Source of the DNA: Modicisalibacter xianhensis
Lineage (GTDB): Bacteria; Pseudomonadota; Gammaproteobacteria; Pseudomonadales; Halomonadaceae
Assembly: GCF_900113605.1 (NCBI RefSeq)
Contig: NZ_FOPY01000007.1
Span: forward strand, 1-64,000
Length of the DNA stretch: 64,000 nt
Reading direction: 5' to 3'
The notes beneath the pieces were generated by a model. The model was given only the letters and a program-made list of their open reading frames with translations, ran no database searches and was not told where the DNA came from. The position numbers were made by a program, and so were the translations under genes. Every line of letters begins with the position of its first letter. Positions within the stretch are counted from its first letter, which is position 1. Below are positions 16,964 to 27,204 of this stretch, in pieces.

Positions 16964-17932
16964 GTGACCGCACCCCGACTCGCCGCCGTATCCACGCTCA
17001 GCCTCGACGACACGCAGCTCGCCGAGGAGCTGTTGTCCCTGCGCGATTGCCTGCGCTGGGCCACCAGCGAATTTCATACCCATCGCCTGCATTTCGGGCA
17101 TGGCACGGCGAGTGCCTGGGACGAAGCCGTGGCGCTGGTGCTCGGCGCATTGCACCTGCCTTGGGATGTCGACCCTGCCGTCCTCGATGCGCGCCTGCTG
17201 GGCATCGAGCGCCGGCGCATCGTGGCGCTGGTGCGCGAGCGCATCGAGACACGCCGGCCGCTGCCCTACCTGCTCGGTGAGGCTTTCTTCGCTGGCTACC
17301 CCTTCGACGTGGATGAACGCGTACTGATCCCGCGCTCGCCGATCGCCGAGCTGATCGAGCATGATTTCGCCGCCTGGTTCCCCGAGTTACCGCCGGGTCG
17401 TGTACTCGACATGTGCACCGGTTCGGGGTGCATCGGCATTGCCACGGCGCTGCACATGCCGACGACGGAAGTCGACCTGGTGGACATCAGCGCCGAGGCG
17501 CTGGACGTTGCCAAGGCCAACATTACCCGTCATGACGTCGGGGCACGCGTAAGAGCGGTGCTGTCGAACCTGTTCGATGGTGTGGCGGGGCAGCGCTACG
17601 ATCTGATCGTCGTCAACCCGCCCTATGTCGATGCTCGGGACCTGGCCACCATGCCGGCGGAGTTCCGCCACGAGCCTGATCTGGCGCTGGGCGCCGGCAA
17701 GGATGGCCTGGACATCGTACGCCGTCTGTTGCGCGAAGCACGCGGGCATCTCAATGATGATGGCGTGCTGATCGTCGAGGTCGGCAATTCGGACCGTCAC
17801 CTCGAGGCCGCCTTCCCCGAGGTGCCTTTCCTGTGGCTGGAGTTCGAGCGAGGCGGCCATGGCGTCTTCGCCCTGACCGCACGTGAGCTCGACGAGTACG
17901 CCCCTTATTTCACTTCGCCTGAGTCTCATTGA
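16964..17932 (+). CDS. prmB: Ribosomal protein L3 N5-glutamine methyltransferase
   Basis: 322 residues from the GTG at 16964, which has AGGA upstream; the open frame extends to 16886 but the added residues look non-coding. It is a SAM-dependent class I methyltransferase with the SAM loop [10 protein letters not shown] near residue 149 and the substrate-glutamine motif N-P-P-Y near residue 217. A PrmB-type N-terminal helical domain precedes it. The gene lies 10 bases upstream of aroC, the conserved prmB-aroC pair of gammaproteobacteria, which favours PrmB over the related PrmC. Confidence 0.9.
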   Translation: MTAPRLAAVSTLSLDDTQLAEELLSLRDCLRWATSEFHTHRLHFGHGTASAWDEAVALVLGALHLPWDVDPAVLDARLLGIERRRIVALVRERIETRRPLPYLLGEAFFAGYPFDVDERVLIPRSPIAELIEHDFAAWFPELPPGRVLDMCTGSGCIGIATALHMPTTEVDLVDISAEALDVAKANITRHDVGARVRAVLSNLFDGVAGQRYDLIVVNPPYVDARDLATMPAEFRHEPDLALGAGKDGLDIVRRLLREARGHLNDDGVLIVEVGNSDRHLEAAFPEVPFLWLEFERGGHGVFALTARELDEYAPYFTSPESH

Positions 17933-17942
17933 GGATCGCTGC

Positions 17943-19028
17943 ATGTCCGGCAACACCTTCGGCAAGCTGTTCACCGTCACCACCTTCGGCGAAAGCCATG
18001 GTCCTGCCCTGGGCGCGATCGTCGATGGATGCCCCCCTGGACTGCCGCTGACCGAGGCCGACCTGCAGCGCGACCTGGATCGGCGTCGTCCGGGGTCGTC
18101 GCGCTACACCACGCAGCGTCGCGAACCGGACCAGGTCCGTATCCTTTCGGGGGTTTTCGAGGGCGTCACGACAGGCACGCCGATTGGCCTGTTGATCGAG
18201 AACACCGACCAGCGCTCCAAGGATTATTCCAACATCAAGGATCGCTTCCGTCCGGCTCACGCCGACTACACCTACCATCACAAATATGGCCTGCGCGATT
18301 ATCGAGGAGGGGGCCGCTCCAGCGCCCGCGAGACGGCGATGCGCGTCGCCGCCGGGGCGATTGCCAAGAAATACCTGGCCATGCAGGGCATCCAGGTGCG
18401 TGGCTACATGAGCCAGCTCGGTCCCATTGCCATCGACTTCAAGTCCTGGGACGGTGTCGACGACAATCCCTTCTTCTGTCCCGACCCCGACAGGATTGCC
18501 GAGCTGGAAACCTACATGGAGCAGCTGCGCCGCGACCAGGACTCGGTCGGGGCGAAGATCACCGTCGTGGCCGACGGCGTGCCGGTGGGATTGGGCGAGC
18601 CGATCTTCGATCGGCTGGATGCCGAATTGGCCCATGGGTTAATGAGCATCAATGCGGTCAAGGGCGTGGAGATCGGCGATGGCTTTGCCTGCATCGCCCA
18701 GCGCGGCAGCGAGCACCGTGACGAGATGACGCCGGATGGCTTTCTATCCAACCATGCCGGTGGCGTGCTGGGTGGCATCAGCTCCGGCCAACCGCTGATT
18801 GCTCATCTGGCACTCAAGCCGACATCCAGCATTACCCAGTCCGGCCGTTCCATCGATGTCGACGGTAACCCGGTCGAGGTGATCACCAAGGGACGCCACG
18901 ACCCGTGCGTCGGCATTCGCGCCACGCCCATCGCCGAGGCGATGATGGCACTGACCCTGATGGATCACCTGCTGCGCCATCGTGCCCAGAATGCCGATGT
19001 CTCCGTGGCTACGCCACGCCTGAGCTGA
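17943..19028 (+). CDS. aroC: Chorismate synthase
   Basis: 361 residues, the family length. The signature segments G-E-S-H-G (residues 17-21), the D-G-C-P-P-G that follows, and R-S-S-A-R-E-T-A near residue 130 are intact. It converts 5-enolpyruvylshikimate 3-phosphate to chorismate with reduced FMN, the last common step to aromatic amino acids and folate, and so feeds the trp genes found 13 kb downstream. The start is the ATG at 17943 in the prmB-aroC operon. Confidence 0.96.
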   Translation: MSGNTFGKLFTVTTFGESHGPALGAIVDGCPPGLPLTEADLQRDLDRRRPGSSRYTTQRREPDQVRILSGVFEGVTTGTPIGLLIENTDQRSKDYSNIKDRFRPAHADYTYHHKYGLRDYRGGGRSSARETAMRVAAGAIAKKYLAMQGIQVRGYMSQLGPIAIDFKSWDGVDDNPFFCPDPDRIAELETYMEQLRRDQDSVGAKITVVADGVPVGLGEPIFDRLDAELAHGLMSINAVKGVEIGDGFACIAQRGSEHRDEMTPDGFLSNHAGGVLGGISSGQPLIAHLALKPTSSITQSGRSIDVDGNPVEVITKGRHDPCVGIRATPIAEAMMALTLMDHLLRHRAQNADVSVATPRLS

Positions 19029-19051
19029 CCCTGGCGATCGGCCGGCGGGTA

Positions 19052-19585
19052 TTACTGCCCCCGGCCCTCGGCATGCTGCCGTTCTTGGCGAGTGATCTTC
19101 TCGATATCTACCTGCGGATGGTGGCGGTGGATGAGACTCACGACCTCATCTTCCTGACTTTCGGGTATGTCGACCATCATGAGAACGGCACCACGACGGA
19201 TATCGCCGCGAAATTTCTTGACCTTGGCGTCGGGCACGGAGACGCCAATCAACGTGCTCGCCCATAGCCCGAAAAGCCCGCCGAAGATGCCCATGCCGAC
19301 GATCACGCCGGCCATGCCCATGGGTCCGGGAACGGCCAGTATCCACGCGGCTATCGACCCGACGACCAGTCCCAGGGGGGCGCCGATCATGACACCGCGC
19401 CTGGCGGCATCCGCAGTGTCTGTCGTTTGCAGCAGGGTCGCCTTTTTCAGCCCTGTCTCTTGCCATGCCCGAGGGTTGCTGGAAGCCACATGGATGTGAG
19501 CTTGCGTGAGCCCCAGGCTGTTCAACTCCTCGGTGATGTTGGCGGTCGTCTGTGTGTCTGGCGTCAGAAAATAGAGCCGTTGCAT
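19052..19585 (-). CDS. Small membrane protein of unknown function (DUF1269-like)
   Basis: 177 residues from the ATG at 19585, chosen because AAGGAAG precedes it; the frame extends further but without a ribosome site. An N-terminal soluble alpha/beta segment (Q-R-L-Y-F-L-T-P-D) is followed by two glycine-rich membrane helices (about residues 67-90 and 95-118) and a second soluble part ending in an Arg/Glu/His-rich tail. The layout resembles DUF1269-type proteins that may sense or regulate envelope stress; that match is from memory and function is unknown. Convergent with aroC. Confidence 0.6.
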   Translation of the reverse strand: MQRLYFLTPDTQTTANITEELNSLGLTQAHIHVASSNPRAWQETGLKKATLLQTTDTADAARRGVMIGAPLGLVVGSIAAWILAVPGPMGMAGVIVGMGIFGGLFGLWASTLIGVSVPDAKVKKFRGDIRRGAVLMMVDIPESQEDEVVSLIHRHHPQVDIEKITRQERQHAEGRGQ

Positions 19586-19733
19586 GGTGATCTTCCTTGG
19601 TCGTTGTTGTTGGAAAGTGCCTCGTACACGCTCTGAGTCCCAGTGTAGATCGGCCTCGTTCAACGGTTGTCGTGCACCGTAACGAAACACATAGCTGCTA
19701 CACTCAAGACACGTTCACTGATCGAGCCTAGCC

Positions 19734-20081
19734 ATGAAGATTCACGTCGAGTTCGACCTGACTCCCACCGAATTTCGCCAGGCCATGGGCCTGCCCGATG
19801 TCGAGTCCTTCCAGCGCGAGTTGATGTCGCGTATTCAGCAGCAGATGGAAGCTGGTGTGGAAGGCTATGACCCGTGGAGTCTGATGCAACCTTTCATGCA
19901 ACAAGGCTTGACCCAGGGCATGGCCAGCTTCGGCAATTACCAGCAAATGATGCTGGACATGATGCGCAAGGCCGGCACCGGCCATCGTTCGGAGACGAGC
20001 GAGGAAAACGGTGCCAAGGAAACGAACGACAAGCGCCGTTCAAGTGCCTCGGCGACATCGCGCCAGGCGAGAAAGTCCTGA
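19734..20081 (+). CDS. Small protein upstream of the PHA genes (DUF6489-like)
   Basis: 115 residues: an ordered N-terminal part (V-E-F-D-L-T-P-T-E-F-R near the start; methionine- and glutamine-rich helices to about residue 82) and a basic, Ser-rich disordered tail. I recall similar proteins in Halomonas labelled DUF6489, encoded next to phaP and phaC. It may be a granule-associated or regulatory protein, but this is suggested by neighbourhood alone. Ribosome site is weak. Confidence 0.6.
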   Translation: MKIHVEFDLTPTEFRQAMGLPDVESFQRELMSRIQQQMEAGVEGYDPWSLMQPFMQQGLTQGMASFGNYQQMMLDMMRKAGTGHRSETSEENGAKETNDKRRSSASATSRQARKS

Positions 20082-20239
20082 GCGAAGGGGCCGGGAACGC
20101 TGAAGTTGGGCTGATCGTTGCGAGGGTGGGTGGGGCGAATCGCGCTATTGCAACTGTCAGCGAGTGACAGTACTCTTTTTGCAGTGCAGCAAAATGCGTA
20201 TTGTCCAAATCGTGCTTGATCCTCCGGGAGGGATTCGTC

Positions 20240-20707
20240 ATGCAACAGGATCAGTTTTTCAATGCATTCACCGAGCAGACTCGCAACTTCTTCGAGCCCA
20301 TGCGCAAGCTGAATGGCTTGATGCTGGACAACATGGAGAAGATGACCCAGTTCCAGCTGGAGTCAATGAAGCGTTACAGCCAGATGGGCACCGAGCGCCT
20401 GCGGTCTGCCTCCGATATCAAGAGCGCCGATGACATGCGCGATTTTGCCACACGCCAGAGCGAGCTCATGAGCGAGCTGTCCCAGCAGATGATGGACGAT
20501 GCCCGCGCCATGACCGAGCTCAGCCTCGCATTCCGCGAGGAACTGGAAAAGGCATTTTCCGACGTCGGCCGGCAAGCGATGGAGCAAGCCAATGCGGCGA
20601 CCGAGCAGGCCGGGAGTACCGCTAGGTCTGCCGCTGCGTCATCGTCCGGCTCCAGCAAGTCTTCCAGTTCGTCCAACAGCTCGCGTAGCAACAAGAACAA
20701 TAGCTGA
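20240..20707 (+). CDS. phaP: Phasin, polyhydroxyalkanoate granule protein
   Basis: 155 residues with ATG at 20240 after GGGAGGGA. The protein is almost wholly helical and amphipathic, with a phasin core (F-N-A-F-T-E-Q to about residue 125, including the N-M-E-K-M-T-Q-F-Q segment) and a low-complexity Ala/Ser/Asn tail. Phasins coat polyhydroxyalkanoate granules and help the synthase. It is followed 87 bases later by phaC. Confidence 0.88.
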   Translation: MQQDQFFNAFTEQTRNFFEPMRKLNGLMLDNMEKMTQFQLESMKRYSQMGTERLRSASDIKSADDMRDFATRQSELMSELSQQMMDDARAMTELSLAFREELEKAFSDVGRQAMEQANAATEQAGSTARSAAASSSGSSKSSSSSNSSRSNKNNS

Positions 20708-20794
20708 TTCACAAGACCTGCAAGGCCGGCAATGCCGGCCTTGCCTCGTTACGTGGGTATGTCCTGCGTCAGTGGCAGGATATCAGGAGGGGAT

Positions 20795-22714
20795 ATGCAG
20801 TCAGGTTCGCAGTTCGATGTCGGTCCATGGATCAACGAGGAATGGACCGCCAAGCTGGAAATGATCGGGCAGGAATATCAGGCCTTGATGCAGGAGCTCT
20901 TGACACGAGCGCTGCCCGGTGAAGCTGGCTCGACGATCTACGAGGACATGCGCGAGAGCCTGCGCGCAGGTGCCCAGGCGCTGGCCTTCAAGCCCTACGC
21001 GATCTACGGGGCGCACATGCGTCTTGCCCAGGATCAGGCTCGGCTCTGGCAGCAGACACTGCGCGAAGTCGCTGGGGATGGGGAGCCGGATGACCCGATC
21101 ATCGGACCGGAACCATCGGATCGGCGGTTCAAGGACGAGGCCTGGCACAAGGATCCTTATTACCGTTACATCATGCAGCACTACCTGCTGCTGGTGAGAC
21201 TGGTGAACGAGCTCGTCGAGAGCGTCGACAGCCTGCCGGACCAGCAGAAGCGCAGTCTGTCGTTCTATGTTCGCCAGTACGTCAATGCCATGGCACCGAC
21301 CAACTTCGTTACCTCCAATCCCGAAGTGATGCGTCGGACCCTGGAAACCAACGGGCAGAACCTGATCGACGGGTTGAAGCGGCTTCGTGAGGACCTGTCC
21401 AACTCCGCTGGTGGGCTCAACGTGGCGATGACCGACCGGGAAGCGTTTCGTATCGGCGATAACATTGCCGTCACGCCGGGCGCCGTGGTCTATGAGAACG
21501 AATTGATACAGCTGATCCAGTATCAGCCAACCACCGAGCAGGTATTCAAGACGCCGCTACTGGTCGTCCCGCCGTGGATCAACAAGTACTACATCCTTGA
21601 TCTACGCCAGGACAACTCGATGATGAAGTGGCTGGTCGACCAGGGCCACACCGTTTTCCTGATTTCATGGCGCAATCCGGGTGTCGAGCAGCGCGACATC
21701 ACTTGGGCCGATTACATGCAGATGGGGCCGATTGCCGCCATGGAGGCGATCGAGCAGGCGTGCGGCGAGAAGTCGGTCAACCTGCTCAGCTACTGTGTTG
21801 GCGGCACGCTTGCCGCCTCGACAGTGGCCTACCTGACCAGCACCCGGCGTGCCCGCAAGGTGCGCTCGGTCACCTACATGGCCACGTTGCAGGATTTTCG
21901 CGATCCTGGCGAGATCGGGGTGTTCCTCAGCGAGCCGGTCCTGCAGGGGCTCGAGCGGCAGTTGGAGGCCGATGGCTACCTGGATGGACGCGTCATGGCG
22001 TTTTCCTTCAACTTGCTGCGTGAGAACGACCTGTTCTGGTCGTTCTACATCAACAACTATCTCAAGGGCGAAACCCCGGCCGCCTTCGATCTGCTGTACT
22101 GGAATACCGATGGCACCAACCTGCCGGCAGCCACGCATGGCTGGTATCTGCGCAACATGTACCTCGAGAACCGGCTGGTCGAGCCCGGCGGCATCGAACT
22201 CGATGGGGTCAAGATTGACCTGCGCAAGATTTCTACGCCCAGCTACTTCATCTCCACTCGCGAGGACCACATCGCCAAGTGGCAGTCCACGTATTACGGC
22301 ACTCAACTGCCCAAGGGGCCGGTGACTTTCGTGCTGGGCGGCTCGGGACACATTGCCGGCATCGTCAATCCGCCGACACGCACCAAGTACGGCTATTGGA
22401 CCAATGACGAGCTTCCCGATACGCATGAGGCATGGCTGGAGGGCGCGACACAGCACGAAGGTTCGTGGTGGCCACACTGGCAGTCTTGGATGACCGACAA
22501 TGGCTATGTCGACACCGACAAGCAGGTGCCGGCACGCCAGCCCGGCGACGGTGAGTTGAAGATCATCGAGCCGGCTCCTGGGCGCTATGTCAAGCAGACC
22601 ATTCCGGAAGTGCTGGGACTGCTCGAGCGAGCGGCCGAGCATGCCGAGACAGCCGCAGGCGGCGAGGCCGAGGTGGCTGAATCATCCGGGCAGGAGCTTA
22701 GTCAGGAAAAATAG
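20795..22714 (+). CDS. phaC: Class I polyhydroxyalkanoate synthase
   Basis: 639 residues from the ATG at 20795, which follows AGGAGGGG. The alpha/beta-hydrolase catalytic domain begins near residue 250 (P-P-W-I-N-K-Y-Y-I-L-D-L) and carries nucleophile C334 in S-Y-C-V-G-G-T, with the histidine in G-G-S-G-H-I-A-G. The family box is normally G-x-C-x-G; here the first glycine is serine, which I recall being reported for other Halomonas synthases. It polymerises (R)-3-hydroxyacyl-CoA to PHA at the granule surface. The C-terminus has a Glu/Ala-rich extension of about 40 residues. With phaP it accounts for carbon storage. Confidence 0.95.
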   Translation: MQSGSQFDVGPWINEEWTAKLEMIGQEYQALMQELLTRALPGEAGSTIYEDMRESLRAGAQALAFKPYAIYGAHMRLAQDQARLWQQTLREVAGDGEPDDPIIGPEPSDRRFKDEAWHKDPYYRYIMQHYLLLVRLVNELVESVDSLPDQQKRSLSFYVRQYVNAMAPTNFVTSNPEVMRRTLETNGQNLIDGLKRLREDLSNSAGGLNVAMTDREAFRIGDNIAVTPGAVVYENELIQLIQYQPTTEQVFKTPLLVVPPWINKYYILDLRQDNSMMKWLVDQGHTVFLISWRNPGVEQRDITWADYMQMGPIAAMEAIEQACGEKSVNLLSYCVGGTLAASTVAYLTSTRRARKVRSVTYMATLQDFRDPGEIGVFLSEPVLQGLERQLEADGYLDGRVMAFSFNLLRENDLFWSFYINNYLKGETPAAFDLLYWNTDGTNLPAATHGWYLRNMYLENRLVEPGGIELDGVKIDLRKISTPSYFISTREDHIAKWQSTYYGTQLPKGPVTFVLGGSGHIAGIVNPPTRTKYGYWTNDELPDTHEAWLEGATQHEGSWWPHWQSWMTDNGYVDTDKQVPARQPGDGELKIIEPAPGRYVKQTIPEVLGLLERAAEHAETAAGGEAEVAESSGQELSQEK

Positions 22715-22734
22715 TGATCGCTCTTCACTGAACG

Positions 22735-22760
22735 GACCCGCACCCAGGTGCGGGTTTTTT
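22735..22760 (+). terminator. Terminator of phaC
   Basis: ACCCGCAC-CCAG-GTGCGGGT is a perfect stem followed by a T-run, 20 bases after the phaC stop and just before the convergent regulator gene. Confidence 0.88.
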
Positions 22761-22772
22761 CTGGGCAAGCGA

Positions 22773-23648
22773 TTACCGTTCGATGGCGTGGTCCAGCATG
22801 TCCAGCATCGACCGGGCGGCATTGGACAGCGTCCGGCTCTTGTGGACCAGATAACCCAGCGGGCGTTCGATAGGGCGATGGTCGATGGGCAACGCATGAA
22901 TGTCGTCATCGATCAGCGACTCCGGAAGCACGCTCCAGCCCAGCCCGATAGCCACCATCATCTTCAATGTTTCCAGATAATTGGTCGATAGGGCCACATT
23001 GACCTTCAACCCGTCGCGGGCAAAGGTATCGACGACGATGCCGCGGGTGAACGTAAGGTGACCCGGCAGTACGGCATCGTAGGCCGATAGCGCCGACAAC
23101 GGGAGGTCGCCGCGTCCGGCCAGGGGATGGTCCTTGCCACAGACGAAGCGCAGACGGTCGGTCCATACCGGGACGACCAGCAATTGTGGATCGGGCACCG
23201 GTGCCAGGGTGACCACGGCGATTTCCAGTTCGCCATCCAGCACGCCTTGGTAGGCCTGCTCGGAATCCAAAAAGCGCATGTCCATCCGAACCTCGGGGTG
23301 CGCCTGGGTATAGGCTTTCAGGATGGGCGGCAGACGGTGCAAGCCGATGTGATGGCTGGTCGCCATGGTCAAGCTGCCGCCGATACTGCCGGACAGGTTG
23401 GCCAGGGCGCGGCGGCTATCGTCCACCATCACCAGGATTTCCCGGGCGCGCGGCAGCAGTACTCGGCCGGCTTCGGTCAAGCTGACCCGACGGCCAATGC
23501 GATCGAACAGGCGGGCACCAATCTGGTCCTCCAGCGTGGCGATGCGTTTACTGACGGCGGGCTGGGTCAGGTACAGCTGCTCGGCAGCCAGCGAGAAGGA
23601 CCCGTGATCGGCAACGGCCAGAAACGCTTGAAGACTTTGTGTATCCAT
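22773..23648 (-). CDS. LysR-family transcriptional regulator next to leuC
   Basis: 291 residues. The N-terminal winged helix-turn-helix is clear (residues 1-60, with F-L-A-V-A-D-H-G-S-F and Q-P-A-V-S-K-R-I), followed by a two-lobe periplasmic-binding-like effector domain. It is transcribed away from leuC, and the 171 bases between the two starts should contain both promoters. LysR regulators usually control their divergent neighbour, so a role in leuCDB or a linked function is likely; the effector is unknown. Confidence 0.88.
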   Translation of the reverse strand: MDTQSLQAFLAVADHGSFSLAAEQLYLTQPAVSKRIATLEDQIGARLFDRIGRRVSLTEAGRVLLPRAREILVMVDDSRRALANLSGSIGGSLTMATSHHIGLHRLPPILKAYTQAHPEVRMDMRFLDSEQAYQGVLDGELEIAVVTLAPVPDPQLLVVPVWTDRLRFVCGKDHPLAGRGDLPLSALSAYDAVLPGHLTFTRGIVVDTFARDGLKVNVALSTNYLETLKMMVAIGLGWSVLPESLIDDDIHALPIDHRPIERPLGYLVHKSRTLSNAARSMLDMLDHAIER

Positions 23649-23819
23649 TGGGTTTTCCAGACTATGGCAATACTATTATTCCACTTTGGAATTCAAAGGA
23701 TAAAGAACATGAATTGCTTTTATGCGAGGGGCTCCGTAGTCTTTTTCATGTGACGGCGACCGAGAGCGCCGCAATTACCGGACATGACCGAGCTCAGCCG
23801 AGCACGCTGGAGGAAACCC

Positions 23820-25259
23820 ATGGCAGGCCAGACGCTTTACGACAAGTTGTGGTCGCAACATTTGGTCAAGGAGCGCGACGACGGCAGCGCATTGATCTAC
23901 ATCGATCGTCAACTGCTCCACGAGGTGACATCACCTCAGGCCTTCGAGGGACTGCGTCTGGCAGGGCGCAAGCCGTGGCGCCTGGATGCCAACCTGGCCA
24001 CGCCCGACCACAACGTGCCGACCACCGTGAAGGAGCGTGCCGCCGGCAATGCCGGGATTGTCGATCCTGTGTCGCTGATACAGGTCCAGACCCTGGACGA
24101 CAACTGCGAATCGTTCGGCATTGAGGAGTTTCGTATCAACGATGCCCGCCAAGGGATCGTCCATGTCGTCAGTCCCGAGCAGGGTGCGACTCTGCCGGGC
24201 ATGACCGTGGTCTGTGGTGATTCGCATACTGCCACGCACGGAGCCTTCGCGGCGTTGGCTCACGGCATCGGCACGTCCGAGGTCGAACACGTGTTGGCCA
24301 CCCAGTGTCTGATTGCCCAGAAAATGAAGAACATGCGCGTGCGTGTCGAGGGCAAGCTTGGCCTCGGCGTCACGGCCAAGGACATCGTGCTGGCCATCAT
24401 CGGGCGTATCGGCACGGCCGGCGGCACCGGCTATGCCATCGAGTTCGCCGGTAGCGCGATACGCGACCTGTCGATGGAAGGCCGCATGACCATCTGCAAC
24501 ATGGCCATCGAAGCTGGGGCGCGGGTCGGCCTGGTCGGTGTCGACGATACCACTATCGATTACCTGCGCGAGCGTCCGTACGCACCCTCCGCCGAGCAAT
24601 GGGATGCGGCAGTGAACGCCTGGCGCAATCTGGTTTCTGATGATGATGCGGTATTCGACAAGGAGGTAGTGCTCGACGCCGCCGAGATCGCGCCGCAGGT
24701 CACCTGGGGCACCAGCCCCGAAATGGTCGCCTCGGTCGAGGACCTGGTGCCCGACCCGGCCAGCCTCAATGATGACACCGCCAAGCGTGGCGTGGCCCGG
24801 GCGCTGGAATACATGGGGCTCTCGCCCAACCAGAAGATCACCGACATTCGCCTCGACAAGGTGTTCATCGGTTCGTGTACCAATTCGCGCATCGAGGACC
24901 TGCGCGAGGCGGCTAAGGTCGCCAAGGGCAAGAAGGTTGCCGACTCGATCAAGCTGGCGATGGTGGTGCCGGGCTCCGGCCTGGTCAAGCGCCAGGCCGA
25001 GGCCGAGGGGCTCGACAAGGTCTTCATCGAGGCGGGCTTCGAGTGGCGCGAGCCGGGCTGTTCCATGTGTCTGGCGATGAATGCCGACAAGCTCGGTGCC
25101 GGCGAGCACTGCGCCTCGACCTCCAACCGCAACTTCGAAGGGCGTCAGGGCTATGGCGGGCGGACCCATCTGGTCAGCCCGGCCATGGCCGCGGCCGCGG
25201 CGATCGCCGGCCACTTCGTCGACGTGCGTCAGTTCACCCAGCAGCCCCAGGAGGCCTGA
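23820..25259 (+). CDS. leuC: 3-isopropylmalate dehydratase, large subunit
   Basis: 479 residues from the ATG at 23820 after GGAGG. It is an aconitase-family protein; the three [4Fe-4S] cysteines are present in G-S-C-T-N-S-R and C-S-M-C near residues 354 and 414-417. With LeuD it isomerises 2-isopropylmalate to 3-isopropylmalate. Followed three bases later by leuD. Confidence 0.96.
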   Translation: MAGQTLYDKLWSQHLVKERDDGSALIYIDRQLLHEVTSPQAFEGLRLAGRKPWRLDANLATPDHNVPTTVKERAAGNAGIVDPVSLIQVQTLDDNCESFGIEEFRINDARQGIVHVVSPEQGATLPGMTVVCGDSHTATHGAFAALAHGIGTSEVEHVLATQCLIAQKMKNMRVRVEGKLGLGVTAKDIVLAIIGRIGTAGGTGYAIEFAGSAIRDLSMEGRMTICNMAIEAGARVGLVGVDDTTIDYLRERPYAPSAEQWDAAVNAWRNLVSDDDAVFDKEVVLDAAEIAPQVTWGTSPEMVASVEDLVPDPASLNDDTAKRGVARALEYMGLSPNQKITDIRLDKVFIGSCTNSRIEDLREAAKVAKGKKVADSIKLAMVVPGSGLVKRQAEAEGLDKVFIEAGFEWREPGCSMCLAMNADKLGAGEHCASTSNRNFEGRQGYGGRTHLVSPAMAAAAAIAGHFVDVRQFTQQPQEA

Positions 25260-25262
25260 GCC

Positions 25263-25901
25263 ATGCAGAAGTTCACCCAGCACCGGGGTCTGGTGGCGCC
25301 GCTCGATCGGGCCAACGTCGACACCGACCTGATCATTCCCAAGCAGTTTCTGAAGTCGATCAAGCGCACCGGGTTCGGGCCCAACCTGTTCGACGAGTTG
25401 CGCTACCTCGACGAGGGATATCCGGGACAGGATGCCTCGAAGCGCCCGCTGAATCCCGATTTCGTGCTCAACCAGTCGCGTTATCAGGGCGCCAGCGTGC
25501 TGCTGGCAAGGCGCAACTTCGGCTGCGGCAGTTCGCGTGAACATGCGCCCTGGGCGCTCGAGGATTTCGGCTTCCGCGCGGTCATCGCCCCGAGCTTTGC
25601 CGATATCTTTTACAACAACGCGTTCAAGAACGGCATCCTGCTGATTACCTTGGACGAGGCAACGGTCGATAGGCTGTTTCAGGAAACCGAAGCCAACGAA
25701 GGCTATCGTCTCGCCATTGATCTCGAAGCACAGACGGTCACTACGCCCTCCGGCGAGATCATCCGTTTCGAGATCGACGGCTTCCGCAAGCACTGCCTGC
25801 TCAACGGCCTCGACGACATCGGCCTGACGCTGCAGGAAGAGGGCGCCATTCGCGAGTTCGAACAGCGCCATCGCCAGGCACAGCCGTGGCTGTTCCGTTG
25901 A
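25263..25901 (+). CDS. leuD: 3-isopropylmalate dehydratase, small subunit
   Basis: 212 residues, the usual size of the swivelling-domain subunit. The motifs [11 protein letters not shown] near residue 85 and [10 protein letters not shown] near residue 19 are diagnostic. It completes the leuCD enzyme. The gap to leuB is 124 bases and contains a hairpin. Confidence 0.96.
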   Translation: MQKFTQHRGLVAPLDRANVDTDLIIPKQFLKSIKRTGFGPNLFDELRYLDEGYPGQDASKRPLNPDFVLNQSRYQGASVLLARRNFGCGSSREHAPWALEDFGFRAVIAPSFADIFYNNAFKNGILLITLDEATVDRLFQETEANEGYRLAIDLEAQTVTTPSGEIIRFEIDGFRKHCLLNGLDDIGLTLQEEGAIREFEQRHRQAQPWLFR

Positions 25902-25978
25902 CTGAATAACCACAACGCTGGACGCAAACCAGGGACGCTTCTTCGAAGCCTGCGCAAGGACAGCGCTCCATTCAATAC

Positions 25979-26008
25979 GACCGGGCAGGTGATGCAACCT
26001 GCCGGGTC
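25979..26008 (+). other. Stem-loop in the leuD-leuB gap
   Basis: A 12-bp GC-rich stem with one mismatch (25979-25990 with 25997-26008) around GATGCA lies 17 bases before the leuB start. No T-run follows, so it is more likely a processing or translational element than a terminator. Confidence 0.5.
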
Positions 26009-26025
26009 CTGGCCAGAGTAAGCAC

Positions 26026-27108
26026 ATGAGCCGCAAGATTCTCGTTCTGCCGGGTGACGGTATTGGCCCGGAAATCACCGCTGAGGCGGTCAAGATCCTG
26101 AATGCCTGCCGGGATGCCGGCCTGGATATCACGCTCGAGGAAGGGCTCGTGGGCGGTGCCGGTTTCGAGGCCTTCGGCGAGCCGCTGCCGGCCGAGACGC
26201 TGGACAAGGCCAAGGCCGCCGATGCCATCCTGCTCGGCGCTGTCGGGGGCCCCCAGTGGGACAAGCTGGAAGACATCAGCAAGCGTCCCGAGAAGGGGCT
26301 GCTGGGGCTTCGCAAGAACCTCAACCTGTTCGGCAATCTGCGTCCGGCGCTGCTCTATCCGCAGCTGGCCGAGGCCTCCAGTCTCAAGCCCGAGGTCGTG
26401 TCGGGGCTCGACATCATGATCGTGCGCGAGCTGACGGGAGGTATCTACTTCGGCCAGCCGCGCGGCATCGAGGAGCGCGAGGGACAGCGCGTCGGTTTCA
26501 ATACCTACGTATATTCGGAGTCGGAAATCGAGCGTATCGGGCGTGTTGCCTTCGAGATGGCACGCAAGCGCAATGGCAGGCTGTGCTCGGTCGACAAGGC
26601 CAACGTGCTCGAGGTCACCATGCTGTGGCGCGAGGTCATGGAGCGCCTGGCCGCCGACTATCCGGATGTCGAGCTTTCGCATATGTACGTCGACAATGCT
26701 GCCATGCAGCTGGTGCGGGCACCCAAGCAGTTCGACGTCATCGTCACCGGCAACATGTTCGGTGATATCCTGTCGGATGCAGCGGCCATGTTGACAGGCT
26801 CGATCGGCATGCTGCCGTCGGCGTCGCTCAACGAAAGCGGCCAGGGCATGTACGAGCCCTGTCATGGCAGCGCGCCGGACATCGCCGGCCAGGGATTGGC
26901 GAATCCGCTGGCGACGATTCTTTCCGTGGCGATGATGCTGCGCTATACCCTCAACGAGACTGCGCTGGCCGAACGCATCGAGCGGGCGGTCGGCAGCGTG
27001 CTCGATCAAGGCCTGCGTACGGCGGACATTGCTTACGAGGGAACACGCAAGGTAACCACTGCCGAGATGGGCGACGCCGTACTCGAGGCTTTCCGCGCAC
27101 AGCGCTGA
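26026..27108 (+). CDS. leuB: 3-isopropylmalate dehydrogenase
   Basis: 360 residues. It belongs to the isocitrate/isopropylmalate dehydrogenase family, with L-P-G-D-G-I-G-P-E at residues 7-15, the [10 protein letters not shown] motif near residue 133 and the metal-binding D-A-A-A-M near residue 247. It oxidatively decarboxylates 3-isopropylmalate with NAD to give the leucine precursor. Third gene of leuCDB. Confidence 0.96.
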   Translation: MSRKILVLPGDGIGPEITAEAVKILNACRDAGLDITLEEGLVGGAGFEAFGEPLPAETLDKAKAADAILLGAVGGPQWDKLEDISKRPEKGLLGLRKNLNLFGNLRPALLYPQLAEASSLKPEVVSGLDIMIVRELTGGIYFGQPRGIEEREGQRVGFNTYVYSESEIERIGRVAFEMARKRNGRLCSVDKANVLEVTMLWREVMERLAADYPDVELSHMYVDNAAMQLVRAPKQFDVIVTGNMFGDILSDAAAMLTGSIGMLPSASLNESGQGMYEPCHGSAPDIAGQGLANPLATILSVAMMLRYTLNETALAERIERAVGSVLDQGLRTADIAYEGTRKVTTAEMGDAVLEAFRAQR

Positions 27109-27204
27109 GGCCGCCCAGGCTCGGCTCGATCGCGCCCGTGGCACCCGCGGGCGCACACCGGTAGGCTGACTGCCGGTGACACTTGGAATTCAGGAGGACT
27201 TCAC

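Noticed and set aside
23931-26336. 801-codon open frame on the minus strand opposite leuC, leuD and the leuB start
   Set aside because: It covers well-supported leu genes, has the Arg/Gly/Asp-rich shadow composition of the antisense of high-GC codons, no ribosome site and no recognisable domain.
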